This document shows positions 13,338 through 25,433 of a stretch of DNA of 64,000 nt, in pieces (position 1 is the stretch's first letter; every line of letters begins with the position of its first letter). The DNA is from Paraphaeosphaeria minitans (Eukaryota; Ascomycota; Dothideomycetes; Pleosporales; Didymosphaeriaceae), in contig WJXW01000003.1 in assembly GCA_015832175.1 (NCBI GenBank), positions 2,604,001-2,668,000 of the forward strand, read 5' to 3'. Under the pieces are notes generated by a model, which was given only the letters and a program-made list of their open reading frames with translations, was not told the DNA's origin and ran no database searches. The translations under genes and the position numbers were made by a program.

Positions 13338-16300
13338 ATGATTAACGCTCTAGCAATTAATTACGCAAAGCTAGAACAACCTCCGCTCTTACAGAAACTA
13401 TCACTAATTGCGGATACAGCCTCTATAGCGAGTATTTAATTATACAAAGCAGAGCTTACTAAGTATAAAATAGATAAGGAGAGCTTTCCTTTACAAATAG
13501 CAGAATATAGAGCAGCAGTTTTAGACTGGCAAGCAGACTATACTAAGATACAGAATCTCTAGACTTAGGTAAACGCTATAGTATCGCCTAATCTGCTTGC
13601 TCCTACTATAATTACTCTAGTTAATACACGCTAAACTACGCTTTAGTCCCTAATTTAACTCTTAAAGGAAGATCTCGCACTAAATAAAGGAGCTACACAG
13701 AATAATATTTAAGCTTTGTACCGCGCTTATCTTAAGAAGGCTAAGTAGGCAAGACAAAGTCCTAAGACCTAGTTTAAAGAGTGGCAGCTCCTCTATTAAA
13801 CAGCGAAGACCTACTTAATTAGCGAAATTAGTAGACCGCTTGCTACCTAAGATTTCCTAGATATAATTGCCGCGCGTATAGCACTGGATTAGGCCTAATT
13901 AATAAACTAACAGCTAATCTAGGATGAGACGCTAGGACGGAATCAGATCACGCTAGACAATCTGGGGAAGGTATTTTTGGCGCTTGTCTAAGAGCATTTA
14001 ATCTAATCTAGTTCTAATAAAATAAGTAGGGTATTCGCCACTTTTAATAGATTATTAAGATATTTTACTAACTCTAATAGTTCCAGTTTGTCTAATTAGA
14101 CAAAGAAACAACCGAACTGTCCCTGTAAGCCCTATACTTATAGGTAGAAACTAATAGAGTGCCAAAGACTTCAAACCGCAATAGCTGGATTACCCTAGGA
14201 TAGAACATCGTCATTTAATCTCACTAATAAAGAAAAATTAGAGATTCTTAATTAACTCAAGCAGCCTAAGTGGTTAAACCTTTGTAATGCGATCACAAAG
14301 GTAGGATAGAACAAGAAACAATCCTCTACTAAGACTATTAAGTATCCTAGTAGTATTACTGCTACTCTACTAAACCTATTTAATCTGCCTACAGACAATA
14401 GAGCATTAGGTGTCTACTCTACTCTACATTTTAACGCTCATCCTCTGTTAGAATGTACAATACTAGACAGTGCTGCAGCAGTTTACCTAGTTAATAATTG
14501 CAAAAGACTTGTTCCTAGGACGTTTCAATTATTAAACGAGAGTGTAGAGGCAGGTACACAAAGCCTCCTAATCTTAGAAATTAGTAATAGACTAATTAAG
14601 AACGCTTTACATAGGAAAAATAAGAGATTTACAGAAGATCTACTGCTCTAAGGAGTAAAAGTAGTAGAAGGCTTTTATATAAATATTGTATTAGAAGCTC
14701 TTTTAAAGAAAGTAAAGATTTAGTACCTTAGTTTAGATTACACTCTTAGGATTAGAAGCCTAGAACAAAGCGTTGTCTTAGTAGACCTAAGATGTGAGTA
14801 TAACTTTACTTTTCTATAATATAAGCTAATCCGCTCTTATCTAACTGTTATAAGTGTGACTACTAAAGGATTATCCTAGGTTAATATTAAGAGATTAGAT
14901 TCTAAGGACCTCTAGCACCTTTAAGCAGGGCATATAGGAAGTAGAGCCCTATAAGCTCTAGTAACTGCAGCCTAAGGTGTAAAGATCACTAGAATGTTAA
15001 GAAAGGATTATAAGCACTGTGCTACTACACACACAACCTAGGTAATCTCTAGAAGACCTAGAGAACAATTACCCAGGCTATTTCACTTATTATCCTAAAA
15101 TCTATTTAATATGCCCACTACTTAAAATAGAGAAAACTAGGTTTTACTAATTAAAGAAGATTTTAGTAAGAAACCTTACGTTTTTAATCTTAGAACAAAA
15201 ACGCTTTCTAAGATAATAAGAGTGTGGCAGGATTTCTTAGCTCTTGTTAATACAAAATATAAGCTTTAAATTACAAAAATCTACTAGGACAATAATACAG
15301 CAACACTTCTATAGAGAGGGAAATCCTAGTACGAATTTTGGGCTAATTAGGAAGGGATAACAATTAGCAGACCACCGCCCTATACGTATAAGCCTAATAG
15401 CGCTGTAGAAAGAGTAGGCTAAGAGCTTATAACAAAAGTAATTAAAATACAAATAAGCGCAAATCTGCTATTAAATCTCTAGCCTAAGATTATACAAGCA
15501 GCATGCTAGCTCTAAGGAATAATTCCTAGCCTAGTATTAGGCTATTAATCACCTAATAAAACGTTAGATGCTTAGTTTAGACAATATTTTTGTTATTTTA
15601 AACTAGTAAAAACATAATATAGGACAGCTAATCTTTGTCTAAACTAGAGTGCTGTCTACGCCTATAGCTACTAAGCTTACACTTTAGATTAGGAGCGTGC
15701 AGCTAGGCAAGACAGAAGAGGATTTAAAGTGAATCCTAGGGGCTATATTAGATACCTAGTAGGCTACAAAGCTTCTAATATCTACTAAATATAGATTCCC
15801 TAGCTCGATTAGGTGATTACTACACAAAACGTAAGATTTAATAAGTCCTTATTGTATAAAAGATTAGAGGAACAATCTATTTTAAAGATAGAAGCGTTAA
15901 AAATAGTAGAAAGCCTCTAAGAAGGAGAGCTAAACAATCTAGGAAAAGCGTATAAAGATGCGCTTAATATTCTTCCTAAAATAAACGAGTATACGAGAAC
16001 TGCTACTAGACCTATAGGTGACCCTTAGGTAATTAAAAGCAAAGCAGGCCAGCTAAGTAATTAGGAACCTAAGGTACCTACCACTAAGCGAGCTGTAGGC
16101 TTAGCTAGCTAGCAGCTAAGAATTTGCTTAAGTAGGAAAGGAAGCACAGGACTTGTAACCCCTAATTAGACACTAGAGCCAGGTGATCTTAGGGGTGATC
16201 TGTTAAGTAATTAAGAGATATCTAGCAGCCACTAGAACACCACTAGGAGAGCTAGCCCGCCAGAATCTAGGGATTTAATACCCTATTTATTAGTAGAAAC

Positions 16301-18308
16301 TAATTAGGTTACTAATTAACCTAGCGCAGATAACTTAATCACGCCAGACAAAGTAGATAACCTACTAGTGCGCTAAAGGCGAAGGCAGATCTATCTAGAG
16401 GTAAGTAGAACAAGCAAGCGAAATCGTAGTAAAGTACTAGAAATTAACTAACTAATAAATCGCTATCTGCTATTACGAAGATTAAGGAAGCAAAATAATT
16501 AGAACAATTAGCTAGGGGGTAGGTAGAAGCTAGGTGCTTATACACTAATTACTAATTATCTTTAAAGTAATCTTAATGTAATATTAGAGCACACGTTTAT
16601 ACTAGAAGTAGTAGAGGCCTAGTCTAAGTAAGAAGAATATATTATACTAAATGCGATAGTATTCGCTTCTATACTTAGAAAGGCGCCTGGAGCGTCTTAT
16701 ACAGCTTGGACTTATAGAGACGAGCTTATACTAGAGCCAACCCTATAGAAACACCTTTATAATTATCTATATAGGAAGCTATTCCTCCTTACTGCTTATA
16801 AGGAGATCTCAACTTTGTAAGATAAAGGTACCTAGACAGAGATTAAACAATTAGAGGTGTTAGAGCAACTACTCCCTTTAAAGTAGGTCTTTACCTATAA
16901 GTTTAATTAAAACAGATACTTTAAAAAGTGCAAAGCTTAAATTATTATAAGAGGAGATCTTTAGAAAAAGAATACTCTCTACTCCACCTATGCTACTACC
17001 CTAGTAGCAAGATTTTTTTAATTAGCTGTAGCTCTGGCAGTAGAATTTAATCTAGAAATCTTATAATTTAATATAGTAGGAGCGTTTCTAAATACTCTTA
17101 TTATAGCTGCCAATCTAGTAACTTGTAAATTACCTAATAGTTTTAAAAAGCTAAGAAAGTGTATAAGATTAAATTAAGCTTTATATAGCTTAAGAGATTT
17201 ACTACTTCTTTAGTATAAAGAATTTGCGGAATTACTTCAATCTTATAGACTCTTAGCTTTGCTAGAAGAGCCATGCCTTTTCTTTAATAGTGATTAAAGT
17301 ATTATTGTTCTATTTTATATTAACAACATTCTTCTTCTCTATTACAAAAGTAAAGAGAAAGAAGCCCTGAATTTTTGGAAGAAGATCGTGAATAAATACA
17401 AGATTAAATTAAAAGAACTAGTAGAGTAGTTCCTAGGTGTTTAAGTAATTAGGGACAGAGAAGCAAGATTAATTTCTCTAGTCTATAATACCTACATTAA
17501 TAAGATCACAAAAAAGTTTAACCTTTTAAACTCTAGGAGCTTCCCTCCTACACCTCTATTGGCAGAAGATCTTGTTCCGAGCACAGGAGAAGCCACTCCT
17601 TAACAAATAAAGCTCTTTTAAGAAGAGGTGGGATTAGCTCTCTACACAGCAATTATACTACGCCTAGATATAGCCTTTACAGTGTTAAAGCTATCACACT
17701 TTCTAACAAATCTAAGTAAAGAACACTTTACTGCTATTAATTGTGTGATCCTTTACCTCTATTAAACTAGATAGCAGGCTATAGTCTTTAGTGGCTATAA
17801 TAGACCTAATCTACTAATATGTGGAGATGCCTCTTTCGCTAATAATCTAATATCACGGCAATCTTCCTATAGATATATTATCCTATTGTTTAGAGGAGCT
17901 ATCCTATAGAAAGCAGCTTAATAGAACATAATTACTACTTTAATAACAGAAGCAGAGCTTCTAGCGCTTAAATATATAAGCAAAGAAGCTATAGCGATTA
18001 AGAGATTCTTTACTAAGCTTACTCTAGATCTAGGACCTTTATAAAAGGTTTATTGCGACAATCTTTAAACTATTTATTTAGTAATTAGAAAGAACGAAAG
18101 AATCACTACTTAACTGCGCTATATAGATATTTAGAACATGTGGTTGTAGCAAGAGTATACGAAAGGATTGTTTTAAGTGGAATATCTTCTAACTAGCGAA
18201 ATGCTAGTAGATGGCCTAACAAAGGCTCTTACTTATTAGCAGTTTAATAGATTTAAAAGGCTATTAAATCTGCAAGATGTAAGCACAACAATTATAGAAC
18301 AAGAGTAG
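13338..18308 (+). pseudogene. Cop-C gag-pol polyprotein (about 1,650 codons, RIP stops)
   Basis: One frame from ATG 13338 (MINALAINYAKLEQP) to a stop near 18308. Order: gag (13.3-14.4 kb); protease with the LDSAAAVYLV active site (about 14465-14495); integrase zinc region with GHIGSRALQ and CKHC-like residues (14.92-15.03 kb); integrase core with EDFSKKPYVFNLRT, a QDNNTATL Asp and a PNSAVERVGQE Glu (15.15-15.42 kb); RT from about 16.87 kb with FNIVGAFLN and the FYINNILLL box (about 17315-17340); RNase H with GDASFANN, YCDN and a final LVDGLTKALTY (17.82-18.24 kb). Stops are mostly TAG/TAA at Trp/Gln. It would have encoded all copia functions. Decay is recent enough to read nearly every residue. 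Confidence 0.85.
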
Positions 18309-19952
18309 GTAAGTAGAGAATTAATCTGTTAACTACCTAGAATTATTAATTTAGAGCTAGGAAACAAGAAAAGAAAAAGAAAAGAAAGAAAAGATTAGAG
18401 GGAGAACAGGAATTAGAGGAAGAGGAGATTAAAGAGCTTATCTATAAGTATATAGACCCTCTTCTTTCTCTGCTTAATCGCAGGGGTGCGAGAATCTCCC
18501 TTATAATTAGTAGTAGGAGATTCTCCCTATCCTTTTCCTCTCCTCCTCTTTACAGCAGGTGATTCCTTATCCTATCTACCTCCTCTACCTCTCCTTTGAT
18601 TAGTAGTAGGTGATAGCTTACCCTAGCCTCCCCTTCTTTAATTAGCAGGAAGAGAAGTACTTACTTAGCCTCTACTCTTTTTTAGAACTAATAGGCCGCT
18701 TATTTAGCTATTTTAATTAGGGTATTAGCTGCGACCGCGCTACTCCTTAATAGGTAGAGTAGGAGGGTAATTACCCTATCCTCTACTAAGGATTAGCTAG
18801 GAGGGAGGGAGTAGAACAGCAGCTATGTGCTAAGCTTACTCCTCCTAACTACTAGTAGAAAAAGGAGCTTATAAAGCTACCTTAACCTTCTTATATAGCT
18901 TAGTAATTAGCCTCTCCTGCGAAAAGTATTAGCTAAACCTAGAAAGAATCTTAGAATAAAAGCTCACATTAGCACTCTCTAATAGTTAATAGTAGATAAA
19001 ATCTATAGCTAGAGTCTAAATATGCAGCTAGCTACAGAAATAATTAGCAAAATTAGCTAAAGCAATAGAACAACCCTATACATAGTAGTGTAAGAGTAGG
19101 TAAAGTAGGCATAGTAGCGCCTACCTAAGCTTAAAGCATTATTATAGCAGCGTCTATTACTCTTTCCTGCTAGAGCTTCTTTTAAGTAGCCTAAGTAGCT
19201 TACTTATCTAAGAGCACTAAGCGATCGCTAAAGGCCTAGAGCTAGGGCAGGAGGAGCTAGTAGAGTAGGAGGATCTTGGCAAGAGGATTAGGAGCTTTAT
19301 TTAGTAGCTTTTACAGCCTTTGCTGCGCGTACTTTAGCTAGGTTATTAGACATCTAAAAGAGTTAGCAAAGCTCTAAACAATAGAAAGAGCGTAAGGTAA
19401 TAATTAGAAGAAGAGAACCTACTATAAGGTAGTAGAATTTAAAGGCTTAAACTAGTAGGCTTAAATTAGATAGGAGGTTAAAGTGTTAAAAGTAAAGGAT
19501 TAAAAAGAGAAGATTAAGCGCTAGCAAAGGGCTTATATACTCTACCGCCTATCTAATTATTAAGCGCTAAATACGCTCCTTTCTTACTGCTTATTTCTTT
19601 TACTACTACTCCTTCCTAATTAAAACGCGCCTGCCTATTATACTTGCTAGCTAGTAAGAGCGGGGAAATTACTTTATAGTTAATAGGAAGTGAGCAAAAA
19701 GAGTAGTAGAACAAAAGCGTTTACGCTCTAGGCCTTTGTGCTATGCTTATAAGCTCCTAACCTACCAGAAGAAGAGATTCTGGACACGATTCACGATAGA
19801 ATTTGTAATTTAAAAAATAAACAGTGATTATTTTGCTATTACAATAAGTAGGGGGTGATAGAATTGCTGTTCTTAAGATTAGGAAGGATTTAAACGATTA
19901 CAGATTACTTCTTAGGATAGGTGATCTGCTTTAAGCGATCACCTAGGGGGTG
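18309..19952 (-). pseudogene. Cop-C 3' extra region with a possible antisense ORF
   Basis: Copia elements usually have a short tail here; this one has 1.6 kb. On the minus strand a frame opens at ATG 19353 (MSNNLAKVRAAKAVKATK) and can be followed for over 150 codons toward about 18.9 kb with mostly TAA/TAG stops, then a TGA. Features are a basic N-terminus, a Pro/Leu-rich segment and a hydrophobic stretch (VLLL...LILLIISVA) that could be a membrane segment. On the plus strand 18370-18420 is a purine-rich Lys/Arg tract. I recognise no family. An additional retroelement ORF or captured sequence are both possible. Confidence 0.35.
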
Positions 19953-20147
19953 TGTTGAAGTAAAACACTTACTTCCGTGATTCTTTCTGGATACACTAAT
20001 TCAGATTACAGGATTCTTGCTAAGAGGCTCGTTTCTTTTGTATATAGTCTGCCCTTTTGGCATCCTTTCCTACAATCAGCTCTTTGTATTCTTTACAACT
20101 CTGCTCCTGAATATCCTGTAATAGTTCGAGCCCTTTTTACCACAACA
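19953..20147 (+). repeat. Cop-C 3' LTR (195 bp)
   Basis: TGTTGAAG to CCACAACA, preceded by the polypurine tract and followed by the target copy GGAAC. The short open frame running through this LTR and beyond is an accident of low RIP, not a gene. Confidence 0.9.
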
Positions 20148-20152
20148 GGAAC

Positions 20153-22418
20153 CTATATAACTGTTTACTCTAGCCAGTTAGTATTATATAAAGTACTAAG
20201 GAGAACTCTAGAACATAGGCGCTGTATAAGTGTCTATAGTAGGAAAGAACTAGCTTACTGCCTACTTATATAAAAACCTAACTACTAAAGTAGACTAGTT
20301 ACTAGGATCTACTAATATTAGCTTTAGAGGATAGGGTTCCTAGATATCTCTAGGTACTATATAAATTACTAACCCTATAGGAATAGTAACCTACTATATC
20401 CTTAACTCTCTAATACTATTCTTACTATCGCTAGTAGATACTAATAGACTTAGGGTATACTTTAATAACATTCTAGATATTATTGTATAAAGGGACAGTA
20501 TAACAGTCCTAGTTATATAAAAGTAGGGTTACCCCTTCTTTAACTTTAGTAATAAGGAATTAGCTCTCTTCTTTATAGAGACAGAACTTTAACGCCTACA
20601 CTACTATTTTGGACACTCTTAGATAGAAAGACTGTATAAGCTTCTTACTTAGGTAGGGTATAAAGTAGAGAGCTTAGTACTAAAAAAAGTAAAGAAGTTC
20701 TATTACTACTACTAGTTATATAACTAAGCGCTAAAACGCTTTAAGTTCTCTATTTAAGATAACTTATACTTTAACTATAAAATTATTATTAATATTATAT
20801 AAATTAGTAAAAGGGATATCCTGCATGTTATTAATGTAGACATATTGTTTTAGGTAGCCTAATTCCTAAGATTAATAACTGCATAAGACACCTAGAATGC
20901 CTTAATAAGATGCTAGATTAATGTATACTAAGGCCTACTAGATTATATAATCTATAACCTAGGAACTAACTTTACTTCTAATAAGTTTTAGAATTATGCA
21001 AAGATAGTTAGAGTAGAATATAGGCAAATACTAGTAGAGGTACACTAGGCTGTAGGCAAGATTAAAAAAGTATATATACTACTACGCTAAGCGTATAACA
21101 TCCTAAGAGCTAAGATTAATAGTTATATAGACAATAAGACAGTGCTATAGATAGTAGTAAAGGCACTAAATAACACAGCTAGACCTAATAGTATAGTACC
21201 TACCCTCCTAGTCTTTAGTGCCTACCTAAGGATTAATAAGGACTCTCTACCCTTACTAGAACTAATTACCTAAGCTAATATAGTTTAGAAAGCAATAAAA
21301 ATACTTAAAAAGAATAAAGCTAAAGTTAAAGTTACTTATATAATTAACACTAAGAATAGCCTATTATCGCATAGATCCCTTGCACTCCTACTAGGCTCTA
21401 AAGTTATAGCCGAGAGAGAAAAGAAGGGATAGTAAGGACTATATAAGATTAAAAGTATTAAAGAAAGAGATATTATCCTAGAGCTTAAAAATAGACCTCT
21501 AAAACTACACTATATATAGATTAAACTATACTATCGCGCAACTAAAGACAGTATATAGGAACTATAGAATATAGATACTCCTATAGCCACACGAATTAAA
21601 GCTCTAAAGCTAAGGCTAAAGGGAAAACCTAGAAAGGACTAAACTACTATAGTCGCACAATTAGGTAAAGCTTAATAAAAATTAGGAAGACTAAACACCT
21701 AGTTTATCACCTAATAAGAAAAGGATAACTTTAAGCTTATACTAAAGCTTTATACAGATAGTGTTATTACTACACCTACCTAGCCCTTTAAAGAATTAGA
21801 TGTGGTAGAAATAAATACCCTTATTACTAATAGCACTTTTAAGATCTTGTTGTATAACCCTAATAAATAATCTAGCTATATCTTTAACCTACGTCTCGTA
21901 CAAGAGATTAAAGGCAAGACAACCTAACTATATAAGAAATTAAGACTTATCTTTGCTAGCTATTTAGATAAAGAAAAAAAGAAAATCCTTATATAATCCC
22001 CTACTATTTAGCGTATAAGCTAGAGGTTGCTGTTAGCTCTTTCTATAACACTAATTTAGTTATACAACATACATATTAAGCTTAGGGACATTACTTAGGC
22101 CTATATATAGTCTACTAACAAACTCCTTCGCACATTATACGCCTAACTACTAGCAGAAATACGCGATTTCTTTCTACTAAACATAATTCTATAAGTTGTA
22201 CGACCTCTATATAGCACAGTAGAATTAGGTCTCTACTAGTTTAAGACATACCATAACCACTATAAGGAGAAACTAAGGATGCATGTGTTAACATACGACC
22301 TATGCCTACTTATTATAGATAAGGGACCTAAGATATTTGGCATTACTAGACTCTAGACTAATAACACCCTTAGTGTAGTTACAGAAAGCTTCATATAATA
22401 AGAAAAGGAGTAGCTCTA
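20153..22418 (+). pseudogene. Cop-B inner protease-integrase-reverse transcriptase
   Basis: Continuation of the gag-pol frame after Cop-C. The integrase zinc region carries the conserved GHS-x-ERLYKLLT motif near 20610-20640. The integrase core follows, with VINVDILF (first Asp, about 20830), GTNFTS (about 20960-20975) and a Glu in the VEVHxAVGKIK block (about 21035-21070). RT begins near 21890 (RLVQEIKGKTT), with SPTIxRISQRLLLAL, LRDITxAY and VVRPLY readable. A solo gypsy LTR then interrupts the frame, and RNase H resumes at 22925. Stops are TAA/TAG at Gln/Trp codons. Confidence 0.75.
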
Positions 22419-22924
22419 TATTAAATCCAAGAGGGTAGCTAGTCCTAAAGGGTTAAGGTTAGTTCTTAGGCAGGAGTACTTACGGAAGGTGAAAAGTCTT
22501 GTTAATATAATAATATCTTGCGAAGTGTAATAAGTTAACAATTTAGTCTGCTAGAATTTAAATAATAGATTAATAAACAGATTAAACACAAGTATAGAGA
22601 GCCTATTCTCGCGTTCTTATATACTAAGTAGTCCCACACATCCTAGAATCCCATATGTCCTAGAGTCCCATATGTCCTAGAGTCCTATATGTCCTAGAGT
22701 CCTATATGTCCTAGAGTCCTGTGCAGGCAAGTCCTACGCGTTCTAGAGTTCCTATGCGGGCGAGTCCTACGCGTCCTAGAGTTCCTGTACAGGCGAGGCC
22801 TGTGCGGTCCTTAGGACCCTTAGGACCTGTAACCTGTTACCTAACTACTTAGTCAGCTAACTCTAGCAGACTAGTGGTCTAATAAACTCGTGCCCCGCTG
22901 CTCGCGCGCAGCCAGATCCTAACA
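22419..22924 (-). mobile_element. Solo gypsy-A LTR inside Cop-B RT
   Basis: Reverse-oriented LTR (plus-strand ends TATTAAATCC and GATCCTAACA) with a perfect CTCTA duplication (22414-22418 and 22925-22929). It is 506 bp, longer than the 473-bp A2 LTRs, because of more units in the 17-bp array (TCCTAGAGTCCTATATG type, about 22641-22725). The U3 end is only lightly mutated (CCGCTGCTCGCGCGCAGCC), giving the best view of the original terminus. No internal sequence is present, so LTR-LTR recombination is likely. Confidence 0.9.
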
Positions 22925-23850
22925 CTCTATACTGCAAAGTTTCGTGCGAAAGACAAAAGCGTCTTAATATAAAATAGGGCAATTAAGTTTAATAGAGGTA
23001 AAATCTAACTTATCTAGGGTGTTATTACCCTAGAACAGAAGGGATAGGCTAAAAGCCTTTATATAATTAATCCCTAGAATAAAGACACTACACACTAATA
23101 TATTATATAATAAGTAAGAGGTGTATATATCTCTTTAGTTTACTAACTAGAAGTAATATTTAACCTATCTATTACTGCGTAAACAACAGTACTAATAGAA
23201 GAAGATATTAAGGCACTAAACATGCGTTTAAACTAGCAAATTTAGAATGCATAAAGAGGACTAAAATTTATTCCACTTAACCTAGGTCGCATAAAGCTGT
23301 TTATCTTTACAGATAGCTCTTTTACTAATAATAGAGACCTAAGCTTACAGCTTAGCTTTATTATTATACTAGCAGAGGAACATCGCACAATAACTTAGGA
23401 CTTTAAGATCTATAGTAATATTATCTACTAGAACTTAGTAAAGTGTAAAAGAGTAACTAGAAGTATTCTAGTAAGTAAATTATATAGTCTAGTAGGCGGT
23501 TTTAATAATGCAATTACATTAAGCATAACACTCTAATAGATTATATAAACACTTCAGATCCCCCTAATTCCTATTATAGTCTATACTAACTTAAAATCCC
23601 TATATAAATGTCTTATATAACTAGGCACTATAAACAAAAAATGCCTTATAATTAATATTATATTAATTAGGGAGTTGTACAAAAAATGGGAAATTATAGA
23701 GATTAGGTAAATTAATAGTAAAGATAATTCTACTAATACTTATATAAAGAAAGCACCTAACTAGGCACTCTAAACACTAATCTTAATAAATAAACTACAC
23801 ATTACTATTAAGGCTTTAGTAGACAGAATTAACAAGGACTGCACAATAGA
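22925..23850 (+). pseudogene. Cop-B inner RT end and RNase H
   Basis: After the solo LTR the pol frame continues. The RNase H core is clear: LFIFTDSSFTNN near 23300-23335, KCKRVTRSILVSKLYSL near 23435-23485, YTNLKSLYKCLI near 23580-23620 and a terminal STNTYIKKAPN block near 23730-23760. These match the copia RNase H pattern (TDSSFAN, ASELYA, TDSKSLYDCL). Gene decay is by TAA/TAG. Confidence 0.75.
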
Positions 23851-25190
23851 GTAACTACTCTACTATATAACATTTCTTTTGTTATTTCACTTACTATTTT
23901 AAAAAAAAAAAAAAGAAAATTATTTTTTCTTCTATCTAACTTGCTACAACTTCGCATAGACACATTTATTTTTAGGCTATATAAGCCCTACTACTAATTT
24001 AATATTATAGTTTTATTATAAGAGAGGGAACACATCGTAGGAGATTGTATAAAGATATTAAAGAATATATTTTCTGTATTAATAATTTAGATATCTTAAG
24101 ACTAGGCCTACCTACCCCTTTGTGTAATAAAGACATTTACTCCCCCCTATACACAACGCTTATAATAAGCACTATATAACTTCTATATATAGGCGCCGCA
24201 TAATTTAGACTTATAACCTAAGATTGCATAATAATCTAGAAACACCTAATTACTAGCATTAGTAGTGCTGTATAAGTAAGTATAAGGCTTATTTTAAACT
24301 TAGCCACGCGACTAGATAAGCACTACTTACTAATATTCCTTACGTTATATAACGTAAGCAGCCTACCACTAGAGGTTCGTGCTAACTAGGATTTGCACGA
24401 CGATGTCCTAGGAGGGTATCTAGGCCACTTTAGCCTCTTTGTCCTATACTTATTAGCATTGTATAATAAGAACAAAGATGCTCTAGAGGATTTGTTATAC
24501 GTCTACTACTAGGCTCTATATAAAGGCCCTTATGCTAGGTAAACTAGTAGGGAGGTTAATCTAGATATGCAATCTAGTCTAGCCTATAATAACTAGTATA
24601 AAGACACTAGCAGCAAGGGCACTAGCGCCTAATAGACTAATAGTGTTATTAGCTATTATACAATAGTAAGTGTATGTATGTGTATGTGTGTGTCTTGTTA
24701 AAAATTAGTATTATACAAAAAAGCTATATACATTTACTAGTAATAGAGCACCAGCTACTAGACACTAGAATACTAAAAGAATAAAGTAAGAAGGGAGGAA
24801 GGTATATGTATATTAAAGTAGGATAAAGGAGAGAGGGTTTAAGGAAGCTAGGAGACATTCTTTTATACCTATTTACTAAGACCTAGCACTAAGCATCGCA
24901 TCGCTTAACACCCTACTTTCTATTTGTGCACAAGGCACATGCCTAAAAAGAGCCTTATTATATAATACGGCTCTACTACTGTATAAGGAGGTAAGGTAAA
25001 AACTAAGTAGGTTAGCTATTACTACCTATTTACACAAAAGTAAGTATAAATAGGACCTCTGCTGTATAGTAACACTGCACCTACCTTATAACCTATTCTA
25101 ATAGGGGAAGGCCAACTATATAGATAGAGAAGGATAGGAAAAGGAAGTGTATAATAGACATAGGCTATTGCATAAAAGAAAAGTTACTAG
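23851..25190 (+). other. Cop-B inner 3' tail
   Basis: Non-coding-looking 1.3 kb between RNase H and the 3' LTR. It holds an A14 run at about 23900 and a short TG-rich microsatellite (24668-24696, TGTATGTGTATGTGTGTGT type). The last 0.3 kb is kept in both deleted Cop-B derivatives. No frame longer than short fragments was convincing. Confidence 0.6.
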
Positions 25191-25428
25191 TGTCTATATA
25201 GTTTATTGTATAAGTAGCACTAGGTGAAGTGGGGGCCTACCTACCTGTAGGGACCTACATAAGGACCTACTACTTAGATCAGCGCTAAGAGGCAGAGACT
25301 TTATAAAGCCCTTAGTGCCCCTTTGTACAATAGACTAGACGTAATTAATTAAACCTACTTCTTACCCTTTGCACGATAGTATACTATTAACCCTTAAATG
25401 CTTAATTGCAGATTGAGCCAAACCAATA
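25191..25428 (+). repeat. Cop-B inner 3' LTR (238 bp)
   Basis: Starts TGTCTATATAG, ends AAACCAATA, and is followed by the TAATA duplication. Confidence 0.85.
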
Positions 25429-25433
25429 TAATA

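Larger units (their letters stand above)
12905..20147 (+). mobile_element. Cop-C: complete 7.24-kb Ty1/copia element
   Basis: Identical-length 195-bp LTRs (12905-13099 and 19953-20147) and a perfect GGAAC target duplication (12900-12904 and 20148-20152). A purine run (AGGGGGTG, 19945-19952) directly before the 3' LTR is a good polypurine tract. Internal pol is one long frame, followed by an unusually long 1.6-kb region before the 3' LTR. It has fewer RIP changes than its hosts: many CA and TG dinucleotides survive and long stop-free runs exist. That fits its being the innermost and youngest insertion. Confidence 0.9.
10432..25428 (+). mobile_element. Cop-B inner: full-length Ty1/copia element
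   Basis: LTRs of 238 bp at each end and a 5-bp target duplication TAATA (10427-10431 and 25429-25433) inside Cop-B outer. After removal of Cop-C and the solo LTR it is about 7.24 kb. Domain order is gag, CCHC, protease, integrase, RT, RNase H, the copia order. A tail of about 1.3 kb follows RNase H before the 3' LTR. RIP is heavy but every domain can still be read. Confidence 0.85.

Noticed and set aside
19977..20273. 98-codon open frame across the Cop-C 3' LTR
   Set aside because: It runs from the LTR through the target duplication into Cop-B; open only because RIP is light there.
24668..24700. CRISPR or other structured array
   Set aside because: Simple TG microsatellite in a eukaryotic retroelement; no repeat-spacer order.
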